Positions 37,518 to 46,661 of a stretch of 64,000 nt of DNA are shown piece after piece. A program made the position numbers and the translations under genes. Source of the stretch: Mariniphaga sp964540165 (GTDB lineage: Bacteria; Bacteroidota; Bacteroidia; Bacteroidales; Prolixibacteraceae); contig CAZILU010000001.1 of assembly GCA_964540165.1 (NCBI GenBank), positions 4,565-68,564 on the forward strand, in the 5' to 3' direction. Position 1 is the first letter of the stretch. Each line of letters begins with the position of its first letter. Below the pieces are notes generated by a model. The model searched no databases, had not been told where the DNA came from, and was given only the letters and a program-made list of their open reading frames with translations.

Positions 37518-37846
37518 TTTATTTAAAATTTTTCAAATAAGTAAAACTAAACTCTCTCTTCATGTGTTGATATATTACTCTTTCACTTAATCCGAAGCTA
37601 CTCGATCGGTCCTGTACGATTTAACAACTGTTAAAATTTCTTTATTATTGTGAATAAACCGGCACAATAATAATACATTTGGGTCTTATCAACAAATTTT
37701 TCATTCGAAATAAAAAAAATTAAAGCGCATGAAATTCCTTCCCTTTTCAGAATCACCGTTGTAAACAATTCAAACGCGGTAAAATATCTCCATATTGCAT
37801 GATATACCGGGAGTCATCTTTTTGTGGTGGCTCCCGGTATATAAAA
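37518..37846. promoter_or_regulatory. 329-base intergenic region upstream of the SusCD operon
   Basis: No gene is seen. On the minus strand TATTATTG (37672-37665) matches TAnnTTTG at all but one position, and a TTG (37692-37690) lies 17 bases upstream of it. This is a plausible promoter with a leader of about 140 bases before the fasciclin gene. No sigma/anti-sigma or SusR-type regulator gene is adjacent. The other end of the region holds the inverted repeat at 37803-37841. Confidence 0.35.
37803..37841. terminator. 14-bp inverted repeat after the giant T9SS protein gene
   Basis: TATACCGGGAGTCA (37803-37816) pairs with TGGCTCCCGGTATA (37828-37841), with one G-T pair and an 11-nt loop. It begins 6 bases past the stop of the gene at 37847 (minus strand). 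There is no long T-tract, so termination is probable rather than certain. Confidence 0.6.
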
Positions 37847-40800
37847 TTACAATTTATATGCTTTAAACCGGTTAAGTAATCTGTTTCCGTTGCTCACCTC
37901 AATAAAATAGATTCCGGATGGCATGGATTCAATTGAAAGCACTTCCGGCGTCTTATCGGCAATTATCGCCTGTACAATGCTACCAGTGGCGTTAAAAATA
38001 CGAATCCGGTACCCTGACTTAACCCCGGTTACCGTGATCTTTCCATTCGTTGGATTGGGATAGATTCCGATCTTCGCTTCCAAACGGTCTTTTGCTGAAG
38101 TAAGATCAAGATTCAATTGATATAATACCACGATCTTTCCATCGGCTGATGTCACCCTTAGTTGATCACCACCATTTAGATCGCCCGAACTTTTTTCAAT
38201 TCCGTTGGAATCAACCACGACAACGGATGCTCCCGGAGCTGGTAAAATATAAGAATGAAAATCCGCGACGAGTGTAAAGGCAGTCAACGGCATGATTCCG
38301 GCCGAAATCATATTGTTAACCTGATCCACAAGATAAGCTTCAGACAACACGTAGGCCAGGTAGGTAACATACGGTATAGATTCCGTTGCTCTGAATGCGA
38401 TATGATAAACCCGGGTGGTGTTTCCATTGGCCGACGTCACTACAATCTTATCATCTTCCCTGATGTTTCCGTTAATCCGTTCAAATCCCATCTTATCAAC
38501 AACCGTTAAAGAGGCCCCTAATGAGGGGATCAAATTTGTCAAAAACGATGGAACACTAATCCCACGGGGAACATAATTTATCAGGTTTTCCAATTGTGAA
38601 ACCAAATAGACATCCGAGAGGATAAAGGCATCACCGGCCGATGTATTGGGTTTTAATTGATACACCATCCGGGTCTTCCCGTCTTCGGCTAATACATCAA
38701 AATAAATGTCGGGATTCACGGTAACATCCACATAGGCGGTATCAAAATTAAGGATCTTAAAGGGTACGTATGCCCCATTTCCGTTGATCACGGCTAACGT
38801 AGCACCCATGGGAACGGTTACATTATCGACAATGGTCCGGATGGTTGTCCCATATTCAAATCCGGCAATGGATCCCGTTCCGGCATCCATAAGACCTTCG
38901 GCACTACTTTTAGGATTAACCTCAACCGTGATGTTCCAGCGTTCGGAAGTCAGGTATGCATTGGAGCCTAAACCCTCGCTGGTTACATCGAGTCGGTAAC
39001 GGGTGGTATTAACGCCGTTGGCAGATATTACCTCCAGAATATCATTCATTCCCAACAAAGCATCCATTGCCAGCTCAGATCCATCAACCGAAGATAGCAC
39101 CTTCAGCGTTTGCCCGGGATTCTCTTTGTTAACATTGGCCAGAAAATCAACAGCCTTTGTAGATGATCTTACACCAAAGATCACCTCATCCGGGCCATAG
39201 CCCTCACTTACTTTATAAACCGATGATGTAACGGTCGATTTATAATGAGTAGCCGGTACCATGTAGTGCTGACCCAGATCCTGAGCTGCCATGAAATAAG
39301 ATTCCGTACTGCTGAATCCGAGCGACCGCCAATAATTTCTGTCGGTCCAGATCCATTCGCTGTCATCCGCGTTCGTACCAAAAGAGGCCTGAAGTTCGGA
39401 ATTCCCCTGATAGACTTCCGGTTTACGGGTGATCTTTTCATTTTTATTCATTTTAACTCCTCCCACAACCCAGGGAACGCCATCGGGCATACCACAAATA
39501 TCGATCACCTCATAGTCGTTGGGATCGCCCACCGGCTTTTTACCAAGCTTAACAGAGTCATTCAACACTTTCCACAAAACCAGATAACCTCCCATATTCC
39601 CTGGACCGACACAAGGCCGGCCGCCTCCGCTGTGATGCTGTACGGTTTCATTCCAGGGATTGTAGATATCAGGGGCCTCCCCATTGGCAAACTGAACATC
39701 GTAATGCTTGTCATATATATAAGGTATCGTGGTGCTGCTGACATAATTTCTGGTGATGGTTGCCATCACGAAGGTCCCTCCGCCGGGAATGATGGGATTG
39801 ACATGGATATCGGGTATCATAATCTTGGGAGTCACAGCCCAGGTAGCTTCGTCAACATACTTTAATCCGGGAATATAAGAAGTATACCGTAATGACCAGC
39901 CCCCATAGGTGAGGCCATCATTTATATTTGTGCTTCTTCTCACGGATATCAGGTAGTTACGTAAATCAAGCGGCTGGTTGCCCGGATTGGCAAGCTCTAC
40001 ATAGTGATTCCCGTTCGGGCAGTCAATGAGCACCTCGGAAATGATGGGATCGGCAAAAAAAGGTTCTATATCGTTGGGATGTTTCTCCTTTACATACTCA
40101 ACGGTATACACATTCCGGATCGTATCGAGTTCCGCACTTACCTCAAACGTTACGGTTCGATCCTCCCGGGTACCTGTCAGGTTTTTTGCCCGGGTAACAA
40201 CGACCGATGCATTAACACTTGCCGGCTGGGCTACCAGGGCAGGAATCACTTGAACATCAAAAGGCACCTCAATCACATACTGATAATTGGAGGAGTTAAA
40301 ATTGGGAATGGTATCTCCCTTCCAGCCAAATAGACCTTTATAAAATTCGGGTATATCGGGCCAGGTAATCGAAGATAGATTGGCATTTGTTTCGGGACTA
40401 TACGCTTGCATCTGAATATAGTACTCCTTTACTTTTCCACTTTCGGAAATAACCTTCAGCTTATCACCCTCCATCAGGTCGGGCCTGGCAATTCCATTGG
40501 CCCAGACAAACTCCCACCGGGCTCCGGAAGGTTTTTCAAGATATTTCAACAGAGTATCGCTTCGAAGAGCATAGGGCAATCCATATCCACTGCCGGTAAT
40601 TGTATCTGTTCCGGATGGATGCCGGGTTACCCTGGGCCAGCTCAGAATTCCGTACTGCATACGGGTGGTAACTGCTCCAATGGCATTCTGGTGATCGATC
40701 GGGATAACGATATTATCATCAGCTGTGGGCTCTTTAACCAAAATATCAAAGGTTGCGCTTTGTAACTCCCTGCCGTAAACATATACCGTCAGCCGGTCTC

Positions 40801-41887
40801 CGGTTTGGGCTGAACGGTAAAGAGAATCGGAACGGCTATCATTCAGATGGTACTCCCAGCTGATCCCCGGCTTTCTCTTCATGTGCCGCATGATCTCATC
40901 CAGCCGAAGCGTACCCCACGGAACCGTCAGCCGTTTATTGTCATAATCCACTTCAATCACTTCCGACTCAAGCGTATTCCCATCCAGTACATAATCGCCG
41001 TGGTTACCAACCGTCCACCACATGTCGCGCCATTGCCACCCGGAATAATTCAATCTGTCTCCGGGAAGCGGTCTGACAGCCGGCATCCATTCCGAGTCGC
41101 CCAGGCCTATCCCCCGGGCATTTGCAAAATCAAGGTTCCCCTGATTTACACCGTATTTACGCACCAGAACAGACCTGCCTGTGGCCTGTACAACCCCGGC
41201 TACATCGTATGCAAATACCTGACGGTTTCTGCCATTGTTGTCAAATACACCGCCTGCCTGGTCCACAACAGCCGAGTCACCTTCGGTGTAATGATGTTCC
41301 AGGTAAACATAACTGCAGGTTGTTTGTGGATTAAAAAAACCTCTCACATAAGGATTAAATCCCTTCTGAACGGTTTGTTCCGGATCATTATAAAGCGTTG
41401 TGACACTGTCTCCGGGCATGGCCACACCCAAAACAGGCTCATAGTAATGAATCAGCTTATCGGCAACCTCATAAAATTCAGGCTGCTTGGGCCGTTCACT
41501 GCCTCCGGCACCCCTGCCAAGTGTCTCCTTATATATTCTCGGACCCAGATCATAAGCTCCGGTAATCACAAAGCTTTCTCCCGGTGCAAGCATCCGGTTG
41601 GGAAGAAACATATATTGATTATATGTTGATCCCCATACATCATTCCAAACATCAAAAATCTGAAAATTACCGGAATCACCTCCCACTGAAAAAGCCAGTT
41701 TAAACCCACCTAACCAGACAGCCTTATCTCCCATGTTGGTGATCTCAACGAATCCGGAAGCCGATGTAGCAAGGCATGTCTCGGTTATTACCAGCGAACG
41801 ATAAACGCCTTCCGGATAATTCTGTGCATTCAGAACACCGGTGATGGAAATCATCAAATAAAACGAAAGCAAATGTTTTAGTTTCAT
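37847..41887 (-). CDS. Giant lamin-tail-domain protein with T9SS type A sorting domain
   Basis: A 1346-aa secreted protein. A signal peptide ends near GVLNAQ. The first lamin-tail-like domain begins LVITETCLATSASGFVEITNMGDKAVWLGGF; another starts IISEVLIDCPNGNHYVELANPGNQPLDLRNYL near residue 620. Residues about 940-1265 hold at least three copies of a ~90-aa unit ending in a pattern like GD-LRVTSADGK-VLYQLNL (also DDKIVVTSANGNTTRVYHI and NDILEVISANGVNTTRYRL). Similar units also occur earlier, near residues 310-520. The C-terminus IGIYPNPTNGKITVTG...GIYFIEVSNG is a clear type A sorting domain. A cell-surface or exoprotein role is inferred; no enzyme domain is recognised. It has no close operon partner on its strand except the broken genes upstream. 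Confidence 0.8.
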   Translation of the reverse strand: MKLKHLLSFYLMISITGVLNAQNYPEGVYRSLVITETCLATSASGFVEITNMGDKAVWLGGFKLAFSVGGDSGNFQIFDVWNDVWGSTYNQYMFLPNRMLAPGESFVITGAYDLGPRIYKETLGRGAGGSERPKQPEFYEVADKLIHYYEPVLGVAMPGDSVTTLYNDPEQTVQKGFNPYVRGFFNPQTTCSYVYLEHHYTEGDSAVVDQAGGVFDNNGRNRQVFAYDVAGVVQATGRSVLVRKYGVNQGNLDFANARGIGLGDSEWMPAVRPLPGDRLNYSGWQWRDMWWTVGNHGDYVLDGNTLESEVIEVDYDNKRLTVPWGTLRLDEIMRHMKRKPGISWEYHLNDSRSDSLYRSAQTGDRLTVYVYGRELQSATFDILVKEPTADDNIVIPIDHQNAIGAVTTRMQYGILSWPRVTRHPSGTDTITGSGYGLPYALRSDTLLKYLEKPSGARWEFVWANGIARPDLMEGDKLKVISESGKVKEYYIQMQAYSPETNANLSSITWPDIPEFYKGLFGWKGDTIPNFNSSNYQYVIEVPFDVQVIPALVAQPASVNASVVVTRAKNLTGTREDRTVTFEVSAELDTIRNVYTVEYVKEKHPNDIEPFFADPIISEVLIDCPNGNHYVELANPGNQPLDLRNYLISVRRSTNINDGLTYGGWSLRYTSYIPGLKYVDEATWAVTPKIMIPDIHVNPIIPGGGTFVMATITRNYVSSTTIPYIYDKHYDVQFANGEAPDIYNPWNETVQHHSGGGRPCVGPGNMGGYLVLWKVLNDSVKLGKKPVGDPNDYEVIDICGMPDGVPWVVGGVKMNKNEKITRKPEVYQGNSELQASFGTNADDSEWIWTDRNYWRSLGFSSTESYFMAAQDLGQHYMVPATHYKSTVTSSVYKVSEGYGPDEVIFGVRSSTKAVDFLANVNKENPGQTLKVLSSVDGSELAMDALLGMNDILEVISANGVNTTRYRLDVTSEGLGSNAYLTSERWNITVEVNPKSSAEGLMDAGTGSIAGFEYGTTIRTIVDNVTVPMGATLAVINGNGAYVPFKILNFDTAYVDVTVNPDIYFDVLAEDGKTRMVYQLKPNTSAGDAFILSDVYLVSQLENLINYVPRGISVPSFLTNLIPSLGASLTVVDKMGFERINGNIREDDKIVVTSANGNTTRVYHIAFRATESIPYVTYLAYVLSEAYLVDQVNNMISAGIMPLTAFTLVADFHSYILPAPGASVVVVDSNGIEKSSGDLNGGDQLRVTSADGKIVVLYQLNLDLTSAKDRLEAKIGIYPNPTNGKITVTGVKSGYRIRIFNATGSIVQAIIADKTPEVLSIESMPSGIYFIEVSNGNRLLNRFKAYKL

Positions 41888-41941
41888 AGTAAATCGATTT
41901 TATGTATTCATACTATTGATTTGACTCATCCGGTTGATACA

Positions 41942-42304
41942 TTATCGATGGTAAGATACGCAAAAGATTATAATTGGTTTCTCTCCCAGTGCTTGTTTCT
42001 GATTTTCTATATAGGGAAGCCATCCAAGGTTCAAACTGATAATCAATCCCGACTCCCCTTTGGTAATGCCTTTCGCTGCCACACCGGAGGCAAATTGTTC
42101 AATGATCTGCTCCGGTTGACATCTCCTGATCGATTCAATGGAATTCTCCACATCGCCTTCAGCAAGAAAACGCAATGAATTTTGATAAGCATTTTCCGTT
42201 CGATAGAAGTTGCCATAAAACTGCTCCATGCGTTTAAAATAGACCACATGTTTTAAACCATTATCCGTTAAGAATTTCAGGTTTAATTTATCTAAAATAG
42301 CCAC
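41942..42304 (-). pseudogene. C-terminal remnant of a glycosidase-like gene
   Basis: This frame is open from a GTG at 42304 that directly follows an in-frame TGA, so it has no natural start. The 120-aa product (FLTDNGLKHVVYFKRMEQFY ... GVAAKGITKGESGLIISLNL) reads like a helical C-terminal domain of a large glycosidase. It overlaps the preceding fragment by 13 bases in another frame. The simplest reading is one original gene from which an internal segment was lost with a frameshift at about 42300. Expression as a functional protein is unlikely. Confidence 0.6.
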
Positions 42305-43224
42305 TCAAATGATCCTTTGTGTCGCATCCATAAGGCAATTTGATTTATCTGCGGATAGGTGTCCAACAATGTCTGTACCTGACTGCGATAAAAAGCATAT
42401 CCTTCGGGAGTGTCGGGATTGGCCAGCCAAAAAATTGTGTCATAAAATCTTCCGGAATAGTCATTTCTCTCTACCGGCAGACTGAAACGTGCCGAAACAG
42501 GCAATTGGGTGATCAACGCCTGGGGATTAGCCGGATTGGTGTCAAAATCAAGAGCAAAACAGATATTCATCCCCTGCCTTTTGGCATGTTCAAATACATC
42601 AAACATCATCTGCTGAACCTCCTTCGTATGCGTTTCGCTCACCTCCCTGGCCATAGTTGCCCCAAAAACAGGGTGATCAAACAGGTCACCGCCATGCAAT
42701 CGTCTGACATCATTCAAATCGTGGGTACCGTAATCACGCCCGCCATGTGTCGAGGGCAACGGACTGATTCGCTTTTCCCTGCCATTAAGAGTGTAAGTGA
42801 ACATCGGATTGTTACCATAGGCATGTACCATAATGGTGTTAAAACGCATTTTGGACGATTGATCGATCCACTCCTTCCACTCCGAAAAATCCCAGGAAGA
42901 ACAACCACTTAAAAAGTTGTGCCAGTTAAATATAATGCGTTCTTTAACTTCCGGAGAATCTGCAAAATGGTATCTGGACAGGTCAATTCTGGTATAATGA
43001 TCAGGCAGTGACTCAAATGAAAGGTAAAATCCGGCCCCCATCTCCTCCAGCCATCCATATACCCCGTTCAGCAGTGCGCGTGGCGTTTTCCCGGTGATTG
43101 TCAGCAAACGGTCGGTTCCGTGAACGGAATATGCCTCATCGTGCTGTTGAACGTTCATATCGTTCAGTATCAGAACGATATTTTTGCTTTCACTTTTTAT
43201 CTCAGAAGAGGCAATAAACCGGCT
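42292..43224 (-). pseudogene. Glycosidase fragment: N-terminal domain and part of TIM barrel
   Basis: The frame is open from 43224, with the first ATG at 43158. It encodes KNIVLILNDM, then LLTITGKTPRALLNGVYGWL, the N-terminal alpha/beta domain seen before the barrel in GH20/GH67/GH115-like enzymes. The start of a TIM barrel follows (KERIIFNWHNFLSG, MRFNTIMVHAYGN, MNICFALDFDTN). It stops at SFEWLF, far short of a full barrel. The signal peptide is missing and the 5' end is fused to the remains of an alginate-lyase-family gene. I read it as the middle piece of a deleted gene. The exact GH family is uncertain. Confidence 0.65.
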
Positions 43225-44048
43225 TTAATCCGCTCTTTACAAAAATCCATCTTCTCCCGGTTATTTGTCAAACGGGCAAAAGCTGCTGCCGCAGCCACCC
43301 AGCAGGTACCGTGATTATTCATCCGGTTCATCTCATCAATTCCATAGCTATGGGTAGTCATCCATGCCAGAAATTGTGTAAACCACTCCTTGATCTGCAC
43401 GGCCCTGTCAGCGCTGATTTCCCCATGATTGGTCAGTATTTCAACAGATCTGGCCACTTCAACAAAGTGGTAAGCATCGATCAGTCCGACCCCCCTGCCT
43501 GTTACCCGGCCCGGAATAGCCTGTGAATACAACATATGAGGATTCATCCGGGTAGACGGATTCACGAACCATGCGTCCAGATGTTCTTCGACCTTTCGGG
43601 CATAGCTCGTGTTACCGGTAAGGAGCCATGCAGAGGTTAGTGTCGCAGTGATTTCACTCAGCCGGATGATGCAGAGCCGGTGATCGTAACAAAAATCGGG
43701 ATTGGTCTCACCATCCCTTCGGATGTAGGGTCCCTCCGGATTCAACGGATCAGGCCACCAGTAGTCACCAGGCGACCAATAGTCATTAATCTCACCCGCA
43801 CTAAAAGGACACCTGAATGCAGTTATTGTAACCGGAGGCTCTGCAAGAAGGGAATCAGCCCGTGTAATCGTAGCTTTCCGTATATTTTTGACGATCTTTC
43901 TTTCCATCGATGATAAGGAATCAGTCGTATTACAGGATGGCAGAAACAATGCAATAAAACAGACTACAAGTGCAACTAAATACCTTCGATAAATAATGAG
44001 TTTAAATTCCTGCCCGGGGAGATGGTTTATTCGCAGTTCTCTCTTCAT
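43197..44048 (-). pseudogene. Alginate-lyase-family (PF05426) lipoprotein gene, 3' truncated
   Basis: The 283-aa product has a lipobox (LFLPSC), then the alginate-lyase superfamily blocks YWSPGDYWWPDPLNPEGPYI, RRDGETNP, GRGVGLIDAYHFVEVARS, YGIDEMNRMNNHGTCWVAAA and FCKERIKAGLLP. In complete relatives, as I remember them, the last block is followed by about 100 more residues starting near LLPNQMA with a GSFP and a YSLFNLDA segment. Here the frame ends at LLPLLR and a glycosidase sequence begins in another frame. The PNNHGTCW-type active-site region is intact, so a folded but C-terminally damaged enzyme cannot be excluded. Substrates of the superfamily are uronic-acid polysaccharides (PL5/PL38-like). 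Confidence 0.7.
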
Positions 44049-44114
44049 AGGAATGATTTTTTATCTCATAGCCGGACCCGGAAATGCCGGGATTAGTTAT
44101 TTGGATAATTTAAA

Positions 44115-44122
44115 CAAATTTA
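44115..44122 (-). promoter_or_regulatory. -7 promoter element for the alginate-lyase remnant
   Basis: On the minus strand this reads TAAATTTG, a perfect TAnnTTTG match, 66 bases upstream of the ATG at 44048. No TTG at the usual -33 spacing was seen, so support is partial. Confidence 0.4.
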
Positions 44123-44239
44123 AGTAATGTTTACCCAATATTTTTTAAAATATTAGCAATAATTTGTACGATATTAGCCAAATGATGACCGGGCATGAAA
44201 CAACACCTGGCGTCATGTCATTCATAAAGGAAGGAAGTT

Positions 44240-44299
44240 GTCATTTCGACATTCGGGCAGCTGTCATTTCGACGAGTACCCGAGGAGAAATCTCTCTGT
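44240..44299. repeat. Interspersed repeat with two GTCATTTCGAC units
   Basis: GTCATTTCGAC occurs at 44240-44250 and again at 44263-44273, the second continuing into an ACCCGAGGAGAAATCTC tail. Such GTCATTTCGAC...GAGAAATCTC segments recur in intergenic DNA of many Bacteroidota genomes as I remember them. They fill the space between the S46 peptidase 3' end and the broken lyase gene. Confidence 0.55.
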
Positions 44300-44337
44300 A
44301 ATGTGGCAGCATCCCGCAACTAGCGGATTCTGAAAAG

Positions 44338-46494
44338 TTAATCCACGATATGCATCTCGTCAATCAGATGGCTTGCCCCGGCATAGTGATCGATCACCCA
44401 CAATACAAACCGGATATCGACATTAATACAACGTTGCAATTCAGGTTCAAAGGCAATATCGCCACTCATTGCCTCCCAGTTCCCATCGAAGGCAATGCCG
44501 ATAAGCTCGCCGTTGGCATTGATCACGGGGCTGCCTGAGTTTCCGCCCGTAATATCATTATCTGAAATAAAACAGGCATTCAGTTGGCCATTTTCGTTGG
44601 CATATCGTCCAAAATCACGATTCTGAATCAATGATTTCATCCGATCCGGAACATGAAACTCATCGTCACCCGGGATCTCCTTTTCGAGATATCCATCAAC
44701 AGTCGTATAGTATTTATAGATCACTCCGTCGCGTGGTTCATAATCGCGGACCCGCCCGTAAGTAAGGCGCATGGTAGAGTTAGCATCGGGATAAAACGTT
44801 TTATCCTGCTGCATCTCCATCAGTCCGGCCAGAAAAAGCCGGTTGCCGGTCTCCAACAGGTTGCTGTTTGCCCCGGCGAGGTCGTTTAGCTTCCTGTACA
44901 TATCAAATATCTCATTGGCAGCCCGAAAAGCCATATCCTTCTCAATCGTTTTTAATTTTGGATTTTCAAGAAACCGCGCTAACTCCTCGGGACGGTCGAA
45001 TACCGACTGCTTAAACATTTTGCGCATATACGTTTCAAAATCACCTTTATACTTTTTCTGAACATCGGCAAAAAATGCCGGATGGTATTTGGAATCTACC
45101 CGTTGCGCATATAGTGTCAGGAGGGCTGCGGCCAACTTCTCGTCCGTTTCGGGATGATAATCTTTGAAATAACGGTCGTTACCAGCTGAAATTCTTGTTT
45201 TAGCCATCTCTAAAAAATCGGAATTGGTTGCCGATTCATCTTTTAACAAACGATAGAGGGGCAGTGCCCTGTAAGCAAACATGAAGATCTCCGGCCCACG
45301 CACCATCGATTCGGCCATATACTCCCTGGCAAGCTCAATCTCAACATTGGCATGTGCCTGTTCGATCATCTCCAGTGCCTTTCCATACTTCTCTTTTCTG
45401 GCCGGATCGGCTTCCACCCATTGCGAAAATTCAGCTTCCAGAGCCCGTTTCTGTTCCAGAACACCCAGTTTCTCCAAACCCCGGTTCTGACCAATACTAT
45501 ATTTATAATAGTTTGAGCTTCGGGCATATTTCGATGCATATTGAATGCGCGCTTTCTGACTGGTACTCATATATCGGTCAATGATTCGCAGTTTTTCATT
45601 GCGAACCTCTACCCGGATCGGATTGGTAACGTCCATGATGTACTTCACACCATGCGATGTTTCGTACCGGTTGGTGCTTCCCGGATACCCCAATACCATG
45701 GAAAAATCGCCCTCCCCGACTCCCTTTATAGAGATGGGAAGAAACCGTTTCGATTGGTATGGAATATTCTCTTTCGAATAATCGGCAGGTTTTCCATCGG
45801 GGCCGGTATAGATCCGGAACATAGCAAAATCGCAGGAATGACGCGGCCACATCCAGTTATCGGTATCCCCGCCAAACTTACCTAATGCATCGGGTGGGGC
45901 ACCTACCAGACGAATATCACGGAAGGTCTCCACCACAAAAAGATGGTACTGGTTGTCATTAAAAAAGCTGCGAACGTACGTTTCGTAATGAGAATCTCCT
46001 TTCGCTTCATTCTGAATGGTTCGGATGGCGCTCTGGATCTTTGCAGACCTCTCTTCATCCGTCAGCTTGTCAGTCACCCCTTCCAAAACGCTGCCGGTAA
46101 CATCTTCCACACGGATCAGGAAAGAGACACTCTTCCCCGGATTGGGAAGCTCCTCCTCCCGGGTCATCGCCCAGAAACCCTCTTTCAAATAGTCGTTCTC
46201 CACGCTTGAATGGCTCTGAATTTCACCATACCCGCAATGGTGATTGGTCAACAGCAATCCCTCGGCAGATATCAGCTCAGCGGTACAGGAACCGCGGTCG
46301 AGAGCTACAACAGCATCCTTAAGGCTGGCATTATTTATATGATAGAGATCATCGGCACTGAGTCGAAAACCCATTCGCTGCATCTCTGAAATGTTCAATT
46401 TATGAATTAACGAAGGGAGCCACATCCCTTCATCGGCAACCCCTTTCCCAATAAAAATCACGGCAAAAGCAACCGCAAAAAACAATTTTCTCAT
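44338..46494 (-). CDS. S46-family dipeptidyl-peptidase (DPP7-like)
   Basis: A 718-aa periplasmic serine exopeptidase that removes N-terminal dipeptides. A signal peptide ends at VADEGMW, which is the conserved mature start. The triad is visible as TNHHCGYG (His85/86), GGDTDNWMWPRH (Asp) and TGGNSGSPVIN (Ser, near residue 650). In the S1 pocket the sequence is AFDGNWEAMSGD. Gly at this place is typical of DPP7 (hydrophobic P1), while DPP11 has Arg, so DPP7-type specificity is preferred. It supports peptide nutrition in asaccharolytic relatives. The gene stands alone, divergent from the M23 operon. Confidence 0.92.
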   Translation of the reverse strand: MRKLFFAVAFAVIFIGKGVADEGMWLPSLIHKLNISEMQRMGFRLSADDLYHINNASLKDAVVALDRGSCTAELISAEGLLLTNHHCGYGEIQSHSSVENDYLKEGFWAMTREEELPNPGKSVSFLIRVEDVTGSVLEGVTDKLTDEERSAKIQSAIRTIQNEAKGDSHYETYVRSFFNDNQYHLFVVETFRDIRLVGAPPDALGKFGGDTDNWMWPRHSCDFAMFRIYTGPDGKPADYSKENIPYQSKRFLPISIKGVGEGDFSMVLGYPGSTNRYETSHGVKYIMDVTNPIRVEVRNEKLRIIDRYMSTSQKARIQYASKYARSSNYYKYSIGQNRGLEKLGVLEQKRALEAEFSQWVEADPARKEKYGKALEMIEQAHANVEIELAREYMAESMVRGPEIFMFAYRALPLYRLLKDESATNSDFLEMAKTRISAGNDRYFKDYHPETDEKLAAALLTLYAQRVDSKYHPAFFADVQKKYKGDFETYMRKMFKQSVFDRPEELARFLENPKLKTIEKDMAFRAANEIFDMYRKLNDLAGANSNLLETGNRLFLAGLMEMQQDKTFYPDANSTMRLTYGRVRDYEPRDGVIYKYYTTVDGYLEKEIPGDDEFHVPDRMKSLIQNRDFGRYANENGQLNACFISDNDITGGNSGSPVINANGELIGIAFDGNWEAMSGDIAFEPELQRCINVDIRFVLWVIDHYAGASHLIDEMHIVD

Positions 46495-46523
46495 CGTACT
46501 AAATCAAATTATGTATAAACCGG

Positions 46524-46531
46524 CAAAGATA
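46524..46531 (-). promoter_or_regulatory. -7 promoter element for S46 peptidase gene
   Basis: On the minus strand this reads TATCTTTG, a perfect TAnnTTTG match, 29 bases upstream of the ATG at 46494. Confidence 0.5.
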
Positions 46532-46607
46532 ATATTTCCCAAAACAATCGTTAACCCGGTAACGATGCAATTGACATAAAGTTGGTTAAAAAAGCCTAAA
46601 GAGAAGG

Positions 46608-46634
46608 TTGTTTACTCAATTCTTGCTAAATTTG
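46608..46634 (+). promoter_or_regulatory. Promoter of the M23-dxr-rseP operon
   Basis: TTG (46608-46610), a 16-base spacer and a perfect -7 element TAAATTTG (46627-46634) are followed 27 bases later by the GTG start at 46662. Confidence 0.6.
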
Positions 46635-46661
46635 TAGCTCTCAAATAAAAAGAGAGCTGAA

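Noticed and set aside
37663..37700. Direct repeats of AATAAT as an operator or CRISPR-like array
   Set aside because: Short AT-rich run without spacers or regular unit length; explained by base composition around the promoter.
39245..39865. 206-aa plus-strand open frame inside the giant T9SS protein gene
   Set aside because: Composition rich in His, Ile and Pro and no domain; it arises from the reverse complement of a long low-stop gene.
40847..41629. 260-aa plus-strand open frame inside the giant T9SS protein gene
   Set aside because: Antisense shadow without motifs; the minus-strand gene has signal, domains and sorting end over the same bases.
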